The translations under genes were made by a program, and so were the position numbers. A DNA stretch of 64,000 bases from Thermoplasmata archaeon (GTDB taxonomy: Archaea > Thermoplasmatota > Thermoplasmata > Lutacidiplasmatales > UBA184), in NCBI GenBank assembly GCA_027306505.1, contig DAHUZP010000021.1:62001-126000 (forward strand), written 5' to 3'. This document shows positions 37,008 to 46,303 of the stretch, piece by piece; position 1 is the first letter of the stretch; each line of letters starts with the position of its first letter. The notes under the pieces are model-generated. The model ran no database searches, was not told the origin of the DNA, and was given only the letters and a program-made list of their open reading frames with translations.

Positions 37008-37663
37008 GCCTCGGTCCCGGCCAACAGCTGCTCGAGGTGGTGGCGGCGGTGATCCTCGTCACCGCCTGGGTCTCCCTGGTCCACCGGCGGTTGGACGCCC
37101 TCGTGGGGCTCTACGCTCTCCAATCGGCGGCCATGGCGGGCGTTGCGGTGCTCGTCGCCTACCTCTACGACGCGCCGCTCCTCTACCTCACGGCGGCGAC
37201 GATCGCGGGGCTGAACGCCGTGATCGTCCCCCGGGTGCTCCTGCGGATCCGCCGCGACCTCGAGATCCCCGGCGAGGTGAACATGTTCGTCTCGGTGCGC
37301 ACGAGCGCGCTCGCGGGCCTGGGCTGCCTCCTCCTGGCGGAGCTCGTGGTGGGCCCGCTCACCCCCCTCGCCCAGATCCCGGCGGCGGGGCTCCTGCCGA
37401 TCTCGGTCACCGTGGTCCTGATCGGGCTCTTCCTCGCGGCGACGCGCCGCAAGGCCTTCACCCAGGTGGTGGGCATGCTCGAGATGGCGAACGGCGTCTT
37501 CCTCGCCGGGCTCGCTCTCACCTTCGGGCTGGGGCTCCTCCTGGAGCTCGGTGTCGCCGCGAACCTGCTCATCCTCGCGATCGTGGGGCGGCTCTTCCTC
37601 TACCGGATGAAGGACTCCTTCGATACGGTCGACGCGGACACGCTCCGGGCGCTGGAGGGCTGA
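37004..37663 (+). CDS. HyfE-like membrane subunit
   Basis: ATGA overlap; RRLDALVGLYALQSAAMAGVAVLVAY, LNAVIVPRVLLRI, FTQVVGMLEMANGVFLAG. Confidence 0.9.
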   Translation: MSLGPGQQLLEVVAAVILVTAWVSLVHRRLDALVGLYALQSAAMAGVAVLVAYLYDAPLLYLTAATIAGLNAVIVPRVLLRIRRDLEIPGEVNMFVSVRTSALAGLGCLLLAELVVGPLTPLAQIPAAGLLPISVTVVLIGLFLAATRRKAFTQVVGMLEMANGVFLAGLALTFGLGLLLELGVAANLLILAIVGRLFLYRMKDSFDTVDADTLRALEG

Positions 37664-37669
37664 GGGAAC

Positions 37670-39151
37670 GTGACCGACCTCCCCTGGATGCTCCTCGTGC
37701 TCGCCGCGCCCGCGATATCCGCCCTCGGGACCTTCTTCGCCCCGGGGCGCCGCAGCGTCAACGCGATCGCGGTCGCGGGCGCCCTCGCGGGCCTCCTCTT
37801 CGTCCTCTTCCTGGTCGCGCAGGTCCTCTCGGTGGGAAGCGTGAGCGAGCCCTACGGGCTCCTCGCGGTGGACGCGCTCTCCGGCGTCCTGCTGCTCCTC
37901 CTCTCCCTGGTGGGCCTCGCGGCGGTCGTGTACTCGGTGGACTACCTGGGGTGGGAGGACAGCCCGCACCCGGTCTCGCTGGACCGGCTGCGCCGCTACT
38001 ACGTGTTCATCCTGCTCTTCCTCTTCACCATGTTCCTCGTGGCCGAGGCGAACAACCTAGGCCTCCTCTGGATCGCCCTCGAAGGGACGACGCTCGTCTC
38101 CGCGCTCCTGGTCGGATTCTACCACACGAAGCGCGCGGTGGAGGCGTCATGGAAGTACCTCGTCCTGTGCACCGTCGGGCTCGTCTTCGCCCTCTTCGGC
38201 ACCATCCTCCTCTATCTCGCCTCCCAGGCGTCCCTGGGTCCCTCGGACGCCTCCTTGGAGTGGACGACGCTCGTGGTGGCCGCGCCCCGGCTCGACCCCG
38301 GGCTCGTTCGCCTGGCCCTCGTGTTCCTCTTCATCGGCTACGGTACGAAGGCGGGCTTCGCCCCGCTGCACACCTGGCTCCCCGACGCGCACTCGGAGGC
38401 GCCGACGCCGGTCTCGGCCCTCCTCTCAGCGGGATTGCTCAAGTGCGCGATCTACGCGCTCCTGCGGGTCGACGCGATCACGCTTCGGATGCCGGGCTTC
38501 ACCTTCGGGACCTGGCTCTTCCTCGGATTCGGGGTCTTCTCGGTCCTCCTCGCGGCCTTCTTCATCCTCGTCCAACGGGACCTCAAGCGGCTCCTCGCCT
38601 ACCACTCGGTCGAGCACATGGGCATCATCTCCATCGGCATCGGCTTCGGAGGCGCCCTGGGGCTCTTCGGCGCGCTCTTCCACATGATCAACCACGCCGC
38701 GACCAAGGCGACGCTCTTCCTGGCGGGCGGCAACCTAGCCGTGAGCGCGCACACGAAGGACCTCGAAGAGGTCTCGGGGGCCCTGGCGGCGCTCCCCGCG
38801 ACCGGCACCGTCCTGCTCGTGGGTGGGCTCGCCCTCGCGGGGGTCCCGCCCTTCTCGGTCTTCACGAGCGAGTTCCTGATCCTCACCGCGGGCTTCTCCG
38901 GGTCGAACTGGATCGTCGCGGTGCTGCTCCTGCTCGCCCTGGCGATCGTCTTCGGGGGGCTCCTCCTGCACCTCACGCGCGCGCTCCTCGGTCCCCGGCC
39001 CCACCAGGGGTTTAACACCCTCCCGAAGCGCTACCTCGCGACCTCCCTCGCCCTGGGGCTCCTCTTCCCCATCGTGGTGGGGCTGGGGCTCTTCCTCCCC
39101 ACCCCGCTCGCCGCCCTCCTCCACCAGGCCGTCCGGGTGGTGAACGGATGA
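37670..39151 (+). CDS. HyfF/NuoN-like antiporter membrane subunit
   Basis: 493 aa; LLWIALEGTTLVSALLVGFYHTKRAVEASWKYLVLC, GYGTKAGFAPLHTWLPDAHSEAPTPVSALLSAGLLKCAIYALLR. Confidence 0.93.
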   Translation: MTDLPWMLLVLAAPAISALGTFFAPGRRSVNAIAVAGALAGLLFVLFLVAQVLSVGSVSEPYGLLAVDALSGVLLLLLSLVGLAAVVYSVDYLGWEDSPHPVSLDRLRRYYVFILLFLFTMFLVAEANNLGLLWIALEGTTLVSALLVGFYHTKRAVEASWKYLVLCTVGLVFALFGTILLYLASQASLGPSDASLEWTTLVVAAPRLDPGLVRLALVFLFIGYGTKAGFAPLHTWLPDAHSEAPTPVSALLSAGLLKCAIYALLRVDAITLRMPGFTFGTWLFLGFGVFSVLLAAFFILVQRDLKRLLAYHSVEHMGIISIGIGFGGALGLFGALFHMINHAATKATLFLAGGNLAVSAHTKDLEEVSGALAALPATGTVLLVGGLALAGVPPFSVFTSEFLILTAGFSGSNWIVAVLLLLALAIVFGGLLLHLTRALLGPRPHQGFNTLPKRYLATSLALGLLFPIVVGLGLFLPTPLAALLHQAVRVVNG

Positions 39152-40800
39152 GCAGGACCATCCCGTTCGAGGGGGACGACGCCCCGAAGAGCGCGCCCGC
39201 CCCGCTCCCTCCGAGGAGGCGCTCCGACGGGGAGCGGGGGAGCGAGGAGGAGCGCTGGGTCCTCGGGGCGGGCCGCGCTGGACCGACCGAGCTCGGCCGC
39301 TCGGGCCTCTGGGAGCTGGGGGTGCCCCCCGGCTGGTGGAGGGCGACCTCGCTCGACCTCCTCACCGCAGGTGCCCACCGGATCTCCTCGCTCTGGGCGG
39401 AGAGGGACCCGAAAGGGGTCCTGCTGCGCGCCCTCTGGCTGGGCGAGGCCGGGACCCGGGGCATCCTCGTGCGCACGCTCCTGGACGCCCCTCCCCCCCG
39501 CGTCGAGAGCCTGCTGCCGGAGCTCTCCCCAGCGCTCTACTTCGAACGGGAGATCGCGGAGATGTTCGGCGTGGAGTTCCACGCTTCCCCGGACCCGCGC
39601 CCGCTGCTCCTCCACTACCGGCACGCCCTCCCCCCCATGATCGCCGCCCCCGACCGCGCCCCGCCTCTCGACGAGCGCTCGCGCTTCGACTTCGCGCCGG
39701 TCGAGGGTGAGGGGGTCTACGAGGTACCGGTGGGGCCGGTGCACGCGGGGATCATCGAGCCGGGGCACTTCCGCTTCCAGGTGGTGGGCGAGGAGATCCT
39801 GGACCTCGAGGTCCGCCTGGGTTACACCCACAAGGGCACGGAGAGGCTCTTCGAGGGCCTGGACCCCCGGCGGGGGACGCAGCTCGCTTCCTCGATCTCG
39901 GGCGACCACTCCGTCGCGGGGGCCGTCGCCTACGCGACCGCGGTCGAGCATGCCCTGGGGCACCCGCCGCTCGAGCGCCCGACGGAGATGCGGCGCGGAG
40001 CGCTGCTCGAGGTCGAGCGGATGGCGCACCTGCTCGGGGACATCGCGGGCATCGTGCTCGACGTGGGCTACGCGGCGGGCGCCGCCCAGGCGAACGTGCT
40101 GCGGAACGAGGCCTACACGGTCCTGGAGGAGCTCACCGGCTCGCGCCTGGGACGGGGCGCGGTCGCCGTGGGCGGGCTCGCCCGACCGCTCCCTCGCGAG
40201 GGCCTCCGTCCCCTCGCCGCGCGGGCGGACGCGGTCGCCAAGGCGACGGTGGCCCTGCTGAGGCACCTCGAGGAGCGTCCCAGCGTCATGGACCGAGTGC
40301 GGGGGACCGGGGTGGTCTCCAAGGAGGTCGCCCGGGCCCTGGAGCTCGTGGGGCCGGTCGCCCGGGCGTCCGGGCTGGACCGAGACGTTCGGAGGGACCG
40401 GCCGTACGGGGCCTACCGGGGGACCGAGCTTCGCGTCACCCACGGGTCGACCGGCGACGTGGAGGCCCGGCTCCGGGTGAAGGTCGATGAGGTCGTGGAA
40501 GCGTCTCGGCTCTTCGGGACCTTCCTCAGACGCAGCGGCGAGGCTCCAGCGGTCCCGCCGGCGGAGCCACCTCGCGACGGCCCGGGCTTCGGCGTAGGGC
40601 TCGTGGAGGCTCCTCGGGGCGAGCTCCTGTTCGCGGTGTCCTTGGACCTGGAGCGTGGGAAGCTTTCCAGGGTGCACGTCCGAGAGCCCTCCTACCTCAA
40701 CTGGCCCGCGATCGAGTACGCGGTCCACGGGAACATCCTGCCGGACTTCCCCCTCTGCAACAAGAGCCTCAACCTGTCCTACTCGGGGTTCGACCGATGA
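39148..40800 (+). CDS. HyfG-like NuoC/NuoD fused large subunit lacking [NiFe]-ligand cysteines
   Basis: 550 aa; NuoC-like SPALYFEREIAEMFGVEFHASPDPRPLLLHY then NuoD-like EEILDLEVRLGYTHKGTERLFEGLDPRRG; single Cys in whole protein (PLCNKSLNLSYSGFDR). Confidence 0.92.
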   Translation: MSRTIPFEGDDAPKSAPAPLPPRRRSDGERGSEEERWVLGAGRAGPTELGRSGLWELGVPPGWWRATSLDLLTAGAHRISSLWAERDPKGVLLRALWLGEAGTRGILVRTLLDAPPPRVESLLPELSPALYFEREIAEMFGVEFHASPDPRPLLLHYRHALPPMIAAPDRAPPLDERSRFDFAPVEGEGVYEVPVGPVHAGIIEPGHFRFQVVGEEILDLEVRLGYTHKGTERLFEGLDPRRGTQLASSISGDHSVAGAVAYATAVEHALGHPPLERPTEMRRGALLEVERMAHLLGDIAGIVLDVGYAAGAAQANVLRNEAYTVLEELTGSRLGRGAVAVGGLARPLPREGLRPLAARADAVAKATVALLRHLEERPSVMDRVRGTGVVSKEVARALELVGPVARASGLDRDVRRDRPYGAYRGTELRVTHGSTGDVEARLRVKVDEVVEASRLFGTFLRRSGEAPAVPPAEPPRDGPGFGVGLVEAPRGELLFAVSLDLERGKLSRVHVREPSYLNWPAIEYAVHGNILPDFPLCNKSLNLSYSGFDR

Positions 40801-41750
40801 GCGCGCCCCGAGCCTCCTCCAGCGCCTCCACCTCCACCTCCACCTCCTCCCCGCCCCGTTCCATCAAAGGAAGGCCCGAGGGCGGACTGGGACAGGTGCG
40901 CGGGGAGCTGGTGACCCGCCCCTACCCCGAGGGCCCCCGCCCCCGATTCCCGGCGGCGATGAGGACCCCGGTGCACGACGCCGCACGCTGCGACGCTTCC
41001 GGGGCCTGCGCGCGCGCCTGTCCGTCGGAGGCGATCGAGGTGCAGGCGAGGGGCCAAGGAGAGGGAGCCGTCTTCCGGCTGGACTACGGCCGCTGCACGT
41101 TCTGCCGCGCGTGCGTCGACGCTTGCCCGACCCAAGCGCTCAGCGCGACCGACCTCTTCGAGCTCGCCGTCCGGGACCGCCGCGACCTGGTCTTGGAGCA
41201 TCGCGCAGGTTCGCGCGCTCCGACGGCCCCCACCCCTCCGACCTCCCCTTCCGCTTCCGCGATGTTGACGGAGGTCCAGGAGCGCGTCCAGCGGCTCTTC
41301 CGGGGCTCCCTCTCCGTCCGGGCGGTGGACGCGGGGAGCTGCAACGGCTGCGAGGTGGAGGTGGGGGCCCTCACCTGGCCCAGCTACGACCTGGAGCGGC
41401 TGGGCATCCACTTCGTCGCCTCGCCCCGGCACGCGGACGCGCTGCTGGTGACGGGACCGGTCACGGTCAACATGCGCCTCGCGCTGGAGAAGACCTTCCG
41501 AGCGACGCCCGATCCCAAGTTGGTCATCGCGGTGGGCGCCTGCGGGATCTCTGGAGGGCCCTTTCGGGGCTCGCCGGAGGTGTTGAACGGAGCCGGCTCC
41601 TCGGTCCCCGTGAACGTCTGGGTGCCGGGCTGCCCTCCACGGCCGGAAGCGCTGCTCTACGGCCTGTGGCTCGCCCTGGGGCGGCTCGAGCAGCGGCTCG
41701 AGCGCGGCGAGGTCCCCGCCGCCCGTTCGGGGAGCGGCCAGAAAGCATAG
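40797..41750 (+). CDS. Ferredoxin-HyfI/NuoB-like fusion small subunit
   Basis: 317 aa; RCDASGACARACPSEA, CTFCRACVDACPTQA, then [74 protein letters not shown]. Confidence 0.93.
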   Translation: MSAPRASSSASTSTSTSSPPRSIKGRPEGGLGQVRGELVTRPYPEGPRPRFPAAMRTPVHDAARCDASGACARACPSEAIEVQARGQGEGAVFRLDYGRCTFCRACVDACPTQALSATDLFELAVRDRRDLVLEHRAGSRAPTAPTPPTSPSASAMLTEVQERVQRLFRGSLSVRAVDAGSCNGCEVEVGALTWPSYDLERLGIHFVASPRHADALLVTGPVTVNMRLALEKTFRATPDPKLVIAVGACGISGGPFRGSPEVLNGAGSSVPVNVWVPGCPPRPEALLYGLWLALGRLEQRLERGEVPAARSGSGQKA

Positions 41751-41763
41751 GTGGAGGAAGGTC

Positions 41764-42918
41764 TTGGGCAGAGGGATGCCGAAGCGGGCGGAACCGACCG
41801 GGAGCGCCCCTTCGCCCCCCGAGCCCCCGGAGGACCGCGCCGCTCCGGCCCGGGGCCCGGTCCCCCGGCTCGTGCAGCGCTCAGGCCCTTCGACGCTGGT
41901 GGTGAGCCTACCCAAGGCCTGGGTCGAGAAGGAGGGGGTCCGTCCCGGGCAGGCCATCTCGTGGGTCACCGGCGAGGACGGCGAGCTGAGGCTCGTGCCC
42001 CCTGAGCGGCGCTCCAGGAACGCGGAGCCTCGGACCTTCCAGGTCCGGGCGCACCACCTGGTCCAGCGCGAGATCGCCCAGCGCCTCCTGCTCTCGGCAT
42101 ACGTGTTGGGCTACGACCGGATCCGGATCGAGGACGGCCAGGGCATCGATGAGGAGATACGGGCCGCGGCGGAGCAGACGGCACGGGAGCTCCTGGGCTT
42201 CACGCTCACCGAGGCCACCCCCCACTTCCTCGTCGCGACGAGCTTCCTCGACCCTGCCGCCCATCCGGTCGCCGAGGTCCTCACCCGTGTCGGCTACACC
42301 CTGGACCTCTTCCTGGAGCGGCTGGAGACCGCCTTCGCTGAGGGCTCCTCCAAGGCGCTCCAACGGATCCCCGAGATGCGCATCGAGGTCCGGCGCCTGC
42401 ACGCGCTCGCGCTCAGACAGCTCAACCTCGCGGTGGGGGACCCTCGGCTCGCACGACAGCTGGGGGTGCTCCGTCCGAGCCACCTCCTGGGTTCGCGCGT
42501 CGTCGCGAAGCTCCTGGACGACATCGCGGACGCCGGGGAGGCGGTCGCCGGAGAGCTCTCCCGGCTGAGGAAGCCTCCCGCGACGGCGCGGGAAGTGCTG
42601 ACCGACCTCAAGGAACGGGTGGCCGCCCTGCGGACCATGTTGCGGACCGCCTTGGGAGCGCTCCGGTCGGAGAGCACGCTCGAGGCCGAGGAGGCGCTCG
42701 CCCACCGGCAAGAGGCGATCGAGGACCTCCTGCGCACGGAAGCGCGCCTGAGGCGCATGCCCGGACGGGGCGACGTGCGACACTCGCTCTCGCTCTGCTC
42801 CTGGTGGGTCGGCGTCGCCCGGCAGCACGCGATGACGATCGCGGAGATCGCCTTCACGCGCTCGCTCGCCCGCTCGCCCCCCGTCCTCGACCTGGGTCGG
42901 GCCCGCGAGCGTGATTGA
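41764..42918 (+). CDS. PhoU-family protein with N-terminal SpoVT/AbrB DNA-binding domain
   Basis: RLVQRSGPSTLVVSLPKAWVEKEGVRPGQAISWVTGEDGELRL followed by helical PhoU-like region. Confidence 0.85.
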   Translation: MGRGMPKRAEPTGSAPSPPEPPEDRAAPARGPVPRLVQRSGPSTLVVSLPKAWVEKEGVRPGQAISWVTGEDGELRLVPPERRSRNAEPRTFQVRAHHLVQREIAQRLLLSAYVLGYDRIRIEDGQGIDEEIRAAAEQTARELLGFTLTEATPHFLVATSFLDPAAHPVAEVLTRVGYTLDLFLERLETAFAEGSSKALQRIPEMRIEVRRLHALALRQLNLAVGDPRLARQLGVLRPSHLLGSRVVAKLLDDIADAGEAVAGELSRLRKPPATAREVLTDLKERVAALRTMLRTALGALRSESTLEAEEALAHRQEAIEDLLRTEARLRRMPGRGDVRHSLSLCSWWVGVARQHAMTIAEIAFTRSLARSPPVLDLGRARERD

Positions 42919-42993
42919 GGGTCGGGGGACGCTCCCGACCCCAAGGGGGGAGGGCGCGTCCCGCCACGTTCCCCGTACTATCCTGATTATCCG

Positions 42994-43302
42994 GTGACGG
43001 AATGTTTGAGCCGGGGGCCCTATCCTTGTTCGACCAAGGAGCGGACGTCCGTGCGCAAGCGGTTCCGGTGCAAGGACCTAGGCTGGAAGTGCGGCTACCT
43101 CCAGACCGCTCCCACCGTGACCGAGCTCATGGTCAAGGTGGAGGAGCACCTGCGCCACTTCCACGCGCTCCCGGTGCTCCCCGCCGACCTCCGGCAGCGG
43201 GCGGAGAGCGTGGTCTACGAGGTCCCCCCGCGCGAGCGCCCTGAGGTCAGGGGCACGGCAGGGAGGGAAGCCTCCAGGCCCGTGCCTCGAGAGGGCCCGT
43301 AG
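42994..43302 (+). CDS. DUF1059-like small protein (possible GTG start at 43051)
   Basis: VRKRFRCKDLGWKCGYLQTAPTVTELMVKVEEHLRHFHALPVLPADLRQRAESVVYEV. Confidence 0.7.
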   Translation: MTECLSRGPYPCSTKERTSVRKRFRCKDLGWKCGYLQTAPTVTELMVKVEEHLRHFHALPVLPADLRQRAESVVYEVPPRERPEVRGTAGREASRPVPREGP

Positions 43303-43329
43303 GCGAGGGTCCTCGAAGGACCCCCTCGC
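43303..43329. terminator. Stem-loop between convergent genes
   Basis: GCGAGGGTCCT-CGA-AGGACCCCCTCGC, 11-bp stem with a 2-nt bulge. Confidence 0.5.
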
Positions 43330-43334
43330 GCCGT

Positions 43335-44873
43335 TCAGGACCCCGCGTCGCTGTCCTTGCTGGTGGAGGAGCTCCCCGGGCCCGGCTTCGGCCGAGGGAG
43401 CGAGGGGGAGGTGGGCTTCGCTGCAGGGGCCGCCGCCGGCCGCGGTGCGGGGGTTGCGGGGGCGCTCGGCGAGGGCGGAGGGGGAGCGGCCGCCGTCATG
43501 GGGGCGGAGGGGCGGGGCGAGAACTGGGAGCGCGGGGAGGGAACGGGCGGGGCGGGGTTCGTGAGGTCGTCGTCGTCCACGTTCTCCGCCTTGAGCTCCT
43601 CCTCGATAGCCTGGACCTCCGTCGCGAGCTCCTCCTGGCGCGGGATGGGCCCCAAGACGTCGTCGGGGCTCCCGATGATCCTCTCGAGGGACTCCAGGTC
43701 GTTGATCTGCCGCTCGGGCACGGTCCGACCGACGCCCAGGTACTCCGAGGCCCCCTCCATGAGCCGGGTGAACTCGAAGGGGAAGAGGATCTTCGTCGCC
43801 TGACCGGCGGCCATGCTGGTCGCCGTGTCCAGCGAGAGGACCGTGAGCGCCTTCGCGTCGAGCGAGGCCGCCCCCACGGACATGATCCTGAGGCGCTGGG
43901 CCTCTCCCTGGGCCTCCAGGATGGTCGCCATCCGGGTACCCTCGGCCTCAAGGATGCGGGACTGCCGGACCCCTTCCGCCTGAAGGATGCGGGAGCGTTT
44001 CGCCCCCTCGGCGACCAGGATCGCGGAGCGCTTCTCCCCGTCCGAGCGCAGCACGGCGGCGCGCCGCTGACGCTCGGCGGAGGTCTGCTCCTCCATCGCG
44101 GCCTTGACGGGACCGACGGGGTCGACCTCCTTGATCTCCACCGCTTCGACGCGCACGCCCCACTTGTCCGTCGCTTCGTCGAGGATGTCCCGCAACCGGG
44201 CGTTGATGGTCTCGCGGTTGTAGAGCACCTCGTCGAGCTCCATGTCGCCGATGACGCTACGGAGCGTCGTCTGGGCGAGCGCGACGGTCGCGAGCCGGTA
44301 GTCCTGGACGCGGAAGACCGCGGAGGCCCCGTCTACGACCTTGATGTAGATGATCGCGTCGACGTTCGTCGGCGAGTTGTCCTTGGTGATGACCTCCTGG
44401 CGAGGCACCTCCAGGACCTGCGTACGAAGGTCCACGCGGAAGACCTTCGCGACCGGGTTCACCACGTTGAACCCGGGGTTGAGGTAGCCCTTGTAGGACC
44501 CCAGGACCGTGACCAGCGCGATCTCGTAGGGCTGGATCGAGTAGATCGCGTGGAAGAGGATGACGAGGACGAGCGCGGCGAAGAAGAAGGAGAGCGCGGC
44601 GAAGACGACCCCGCCGGAGACGAAGGAGAGCGCGACCCCCATCGAGATGAGGAGGACCATCATCACCACGAACGTCAGCAGCATCCGGCCGGTGACCGAG
44701 TAGACCCCCATCGCGCGGTTCGGTTCCCACCCGATCGGCGGCGGTCCCGCGGAGCCGGGGGTCATGTTGGTCAGGGTGACCGCGGAAGGGGCCTGGGCGC
44801 CGGGAGCGTTCGACGGGCCGGCGGAGGAGGTGCTCGACGGTCCGGGGTTCGGGTTCGTGGGTCTACCTGCCAT
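43335..44873 (-). CDS. SPFH/Band 7 (stomatin-like) membrane protein
   Basis: 512 aa; YSIQPYEIALVTVLGSYKGYLNPGFNVVNP, VLEVPRQEVITKDNSPTNVDAIIYIKVVD, KWGVRVEAVEIKEVDPVGPVKAAMEEQTSAERQRRAAVLRSDGEKRSAILVAEGAK. Confidence 0.96.
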   Translation of the reverse strand: MAGRPTNPNPGPSSTSSAGPSNAPGAQAPSAVTLTNMTPGSAGPPPIGWEPNRAMGVYSVTGRMLLTFVVMMVLLISMGVALSFVSGGVVFAALSFFFAALVLVILFHAIYSIQPYEIALVTVLGSYKGYLNPGFNVVNPVAKVFRVDLRTQVLEVPRQEVITKDNSPTNVDAIIYIKVVDGASAVFRVQDYRLATVALAQTTLRSVIGDMELDEVLYNRETINARLRDILDEATDKWGVRVEAVEIKEVDPVGPVKAAMEEQTSAERQRRAAVLRSDGEKRSAILVAEGAKRSRILQAEGVRQSRILEAEGTRMATILEAQGEAQRLRIMSVGAASLDAKALTVLSLDTATSMAAGQATKILFPFEFTRLMEGASEYLGVGRTVPERQINDLESLERIIGSPDDVLGPIPRQEELATEVQAIEEELKAENVDDDDLTNPAPPVPSPRSQFSPRPSAPMTAAAPPPPSPSAPATPAPRPAAAPAAKPTSPSLPRPKPGPGSSSTSKDSDAGS

Positions 44874-44924
44874 CGTTCTTGCCCTCGCTCAGTGCTCCGG
44901 TCCTGTGGTGTGGATCGTCCGCTC

Positions 44925-45446
44925 CTACGCCGCCGAGGAGGCCTTGCCGCCCTCTGCGTCCGGTCCGGAGGATAGGGAGGTCGCGGGCATGTCCAAGGGC
45001 TCCACGTTGAGGATGACCCCCTGGCCTCCCAGGATGCGCACCCTGGCGCCCACCGGTATCGGGACGGTGCCCCGAGCGCTCCAGATCTCCCCCCGCACCC
45101 GGACCTTGCCCTTCATCGTCCCGGGGACCACCGCGACGGTGACCTCCGCGGTCAGGTTCTGCAGGGTGTCGAAGGTGCTGGCCATGGGGGGGTGCGTCGG
45201 AGCGAGGCGGGAGTAGAAGAGGATCGCGAGGACGCCCGCACCGATGAGGACCCCTCCGACGATGAAAGGCCCGCCGACGGTCTGGAGGATGTTGAGGGAG
45301 CCGAACGCGAGGAGCAGGATCCCCGCGACCAGCAGGATGGTCCCCGGGAGCACCATGAGGGCGCCAGGGTGGACGAACTCCATGATCAGGAGGACGACCC
45401 CGATCAGGATGAGACCGAGACCCAGGACCAGGACGTCGGTGACCAT
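44925..45446 (-). CDS. NfeD-like membrane protein
   Basis: 173 aa; TM region then LTAEVTVAVVPGTMKGKVRVRGEIWSARGTVPIPVGARVRILGGQGVILNVEP (OB-fold NfeD C-terminus), next to SPFH gene. Confidence 0.88.
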   Translation of the reverse strand: MVTDVLVLGLGLILIGVVLLIMEFVHPGALMVLPGTILLVAGILLLAFGSLNILQTVGGPFIVGGVLIGAGVLAILFYSRLAPTHPPMASTFDTLQNLTAEVTVAVVPGTMKGKVRVRGEIWSARGTVPIPVGARVRILGGQGVILNVEPLDMPATSLSSGPDAEGGKASSAA

Positions 45447-45535
45447 GGTTGGGCGACCGATGTCGTGACCACCTCTTAAACGATTCCCCGCTGTCGGGAG
45501 CGGCTATATCCTAGGACCGAGGGGGGGCTCCGAGC

Positions 45536-46303
45536 ATGCCACGCGTGAGAGATCTGGTCTTCCCGCGCCGCGAGCGCAAGGAGGACCGACGCAAGGAGCG
45601 CTGGCACCGCGACGTCCTCGACGAGGTCTTCGACCGGCCCACGCTGCTCTCGGTCTCCCGGATGGTCACGGCGGGGCAGTTCCAGGAGGTCGACTTCTCC
45701 GTCTCCACCGGCAAGGAGGCGAACGTCTTCCGGGTGAGCGGCCCCCAGGGGTTCCGGGCGCTCAAGGTCTACCGCATCTCCAACACCATCTTCCGCAACC
45801 TCCCGCCCTGGGCGCTCGTGGAGATCCACCGGGAGGTGGGCGGCTCGAGCTTCCAGAGGATGGTCTACGCGTGGGCCCACCGGGAGTTCACCTCGCTCAA
45901 GCGCTGCCACGAGGCGGGGGTGCCCGTCCCCCGGCCGATCTCGCAGCTGCGCAACCTCCTCCTCATGGAGTTCGTGGGGGAGGAGGGGCTCCCCTCCCCT
46001 CCGCTGGTCAAGGCGGTGATCGCGGACCCGGAAGGCCTGCGCAAGGAGGTCGCGGACGCGTCGCGCAAGATGGTGAAGGAGGCGAAGCTGGTCCACGGCG
46101 ACCTCTCGCCGTTCAACGTGCTCTACCACCAGGGCCACGCGGTCCTGATCGATGTGGGCCAGGTGATCCGCGTGGACCACCCCCAGGCGAAGGAGCTGCT
46201 CCGCCGGGACTCGGCCCATTTCGCCCGCTACTTCACCCGGCTGGGAGTGGAGACCCCGCCGGAAACCCTCTTCACCGAGATGGGAGGTGACCTCCTGCCA
46301 TGA
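45536..46303 (+). CDS. rio1: RIO1-type serine protein kinase
   Basis: STGKEANVFRVSG, LKVYRISNTIFRNLPPW, LVHGDLSPFNVLYHQGHAVLIDVGQVIRVDHPQAKELLRRD. Confidence 0.96.
   Translation: MPRVRDLVFPRRERKEDRRKERWHRDVLDEVFDRPTLLSVSRMVTAGQFQEVDFSVSTGKEANVFRVSGPQGFRALKVYRISNTIFRNLPPWALVEIHREVGGSSFQRMVYAWAHREFTSLKRCHEAGVPVPRPISQLRNLLLMEFVGEEGLPSPPLVKAVIADPEGLRKEVADASRKMVKEAKLVHGDLSPFNVLYHQGHAVLIDVGQVIRVDHPQAKELLRRDSAHFARYFTRLGVETPPETLFTEMGGDLLP

Noticed and set aside
39031-40728. 565-aa minus-strand ORF
   Set aside because: Antisense shadow of the HyfG-like gene.
39148-40800. Catalytic [NiFe] hydrogenase call
   Set aside because: CxxC ligand pairs are absent (single Cys in the protein), so H2 chemistry is not supported.
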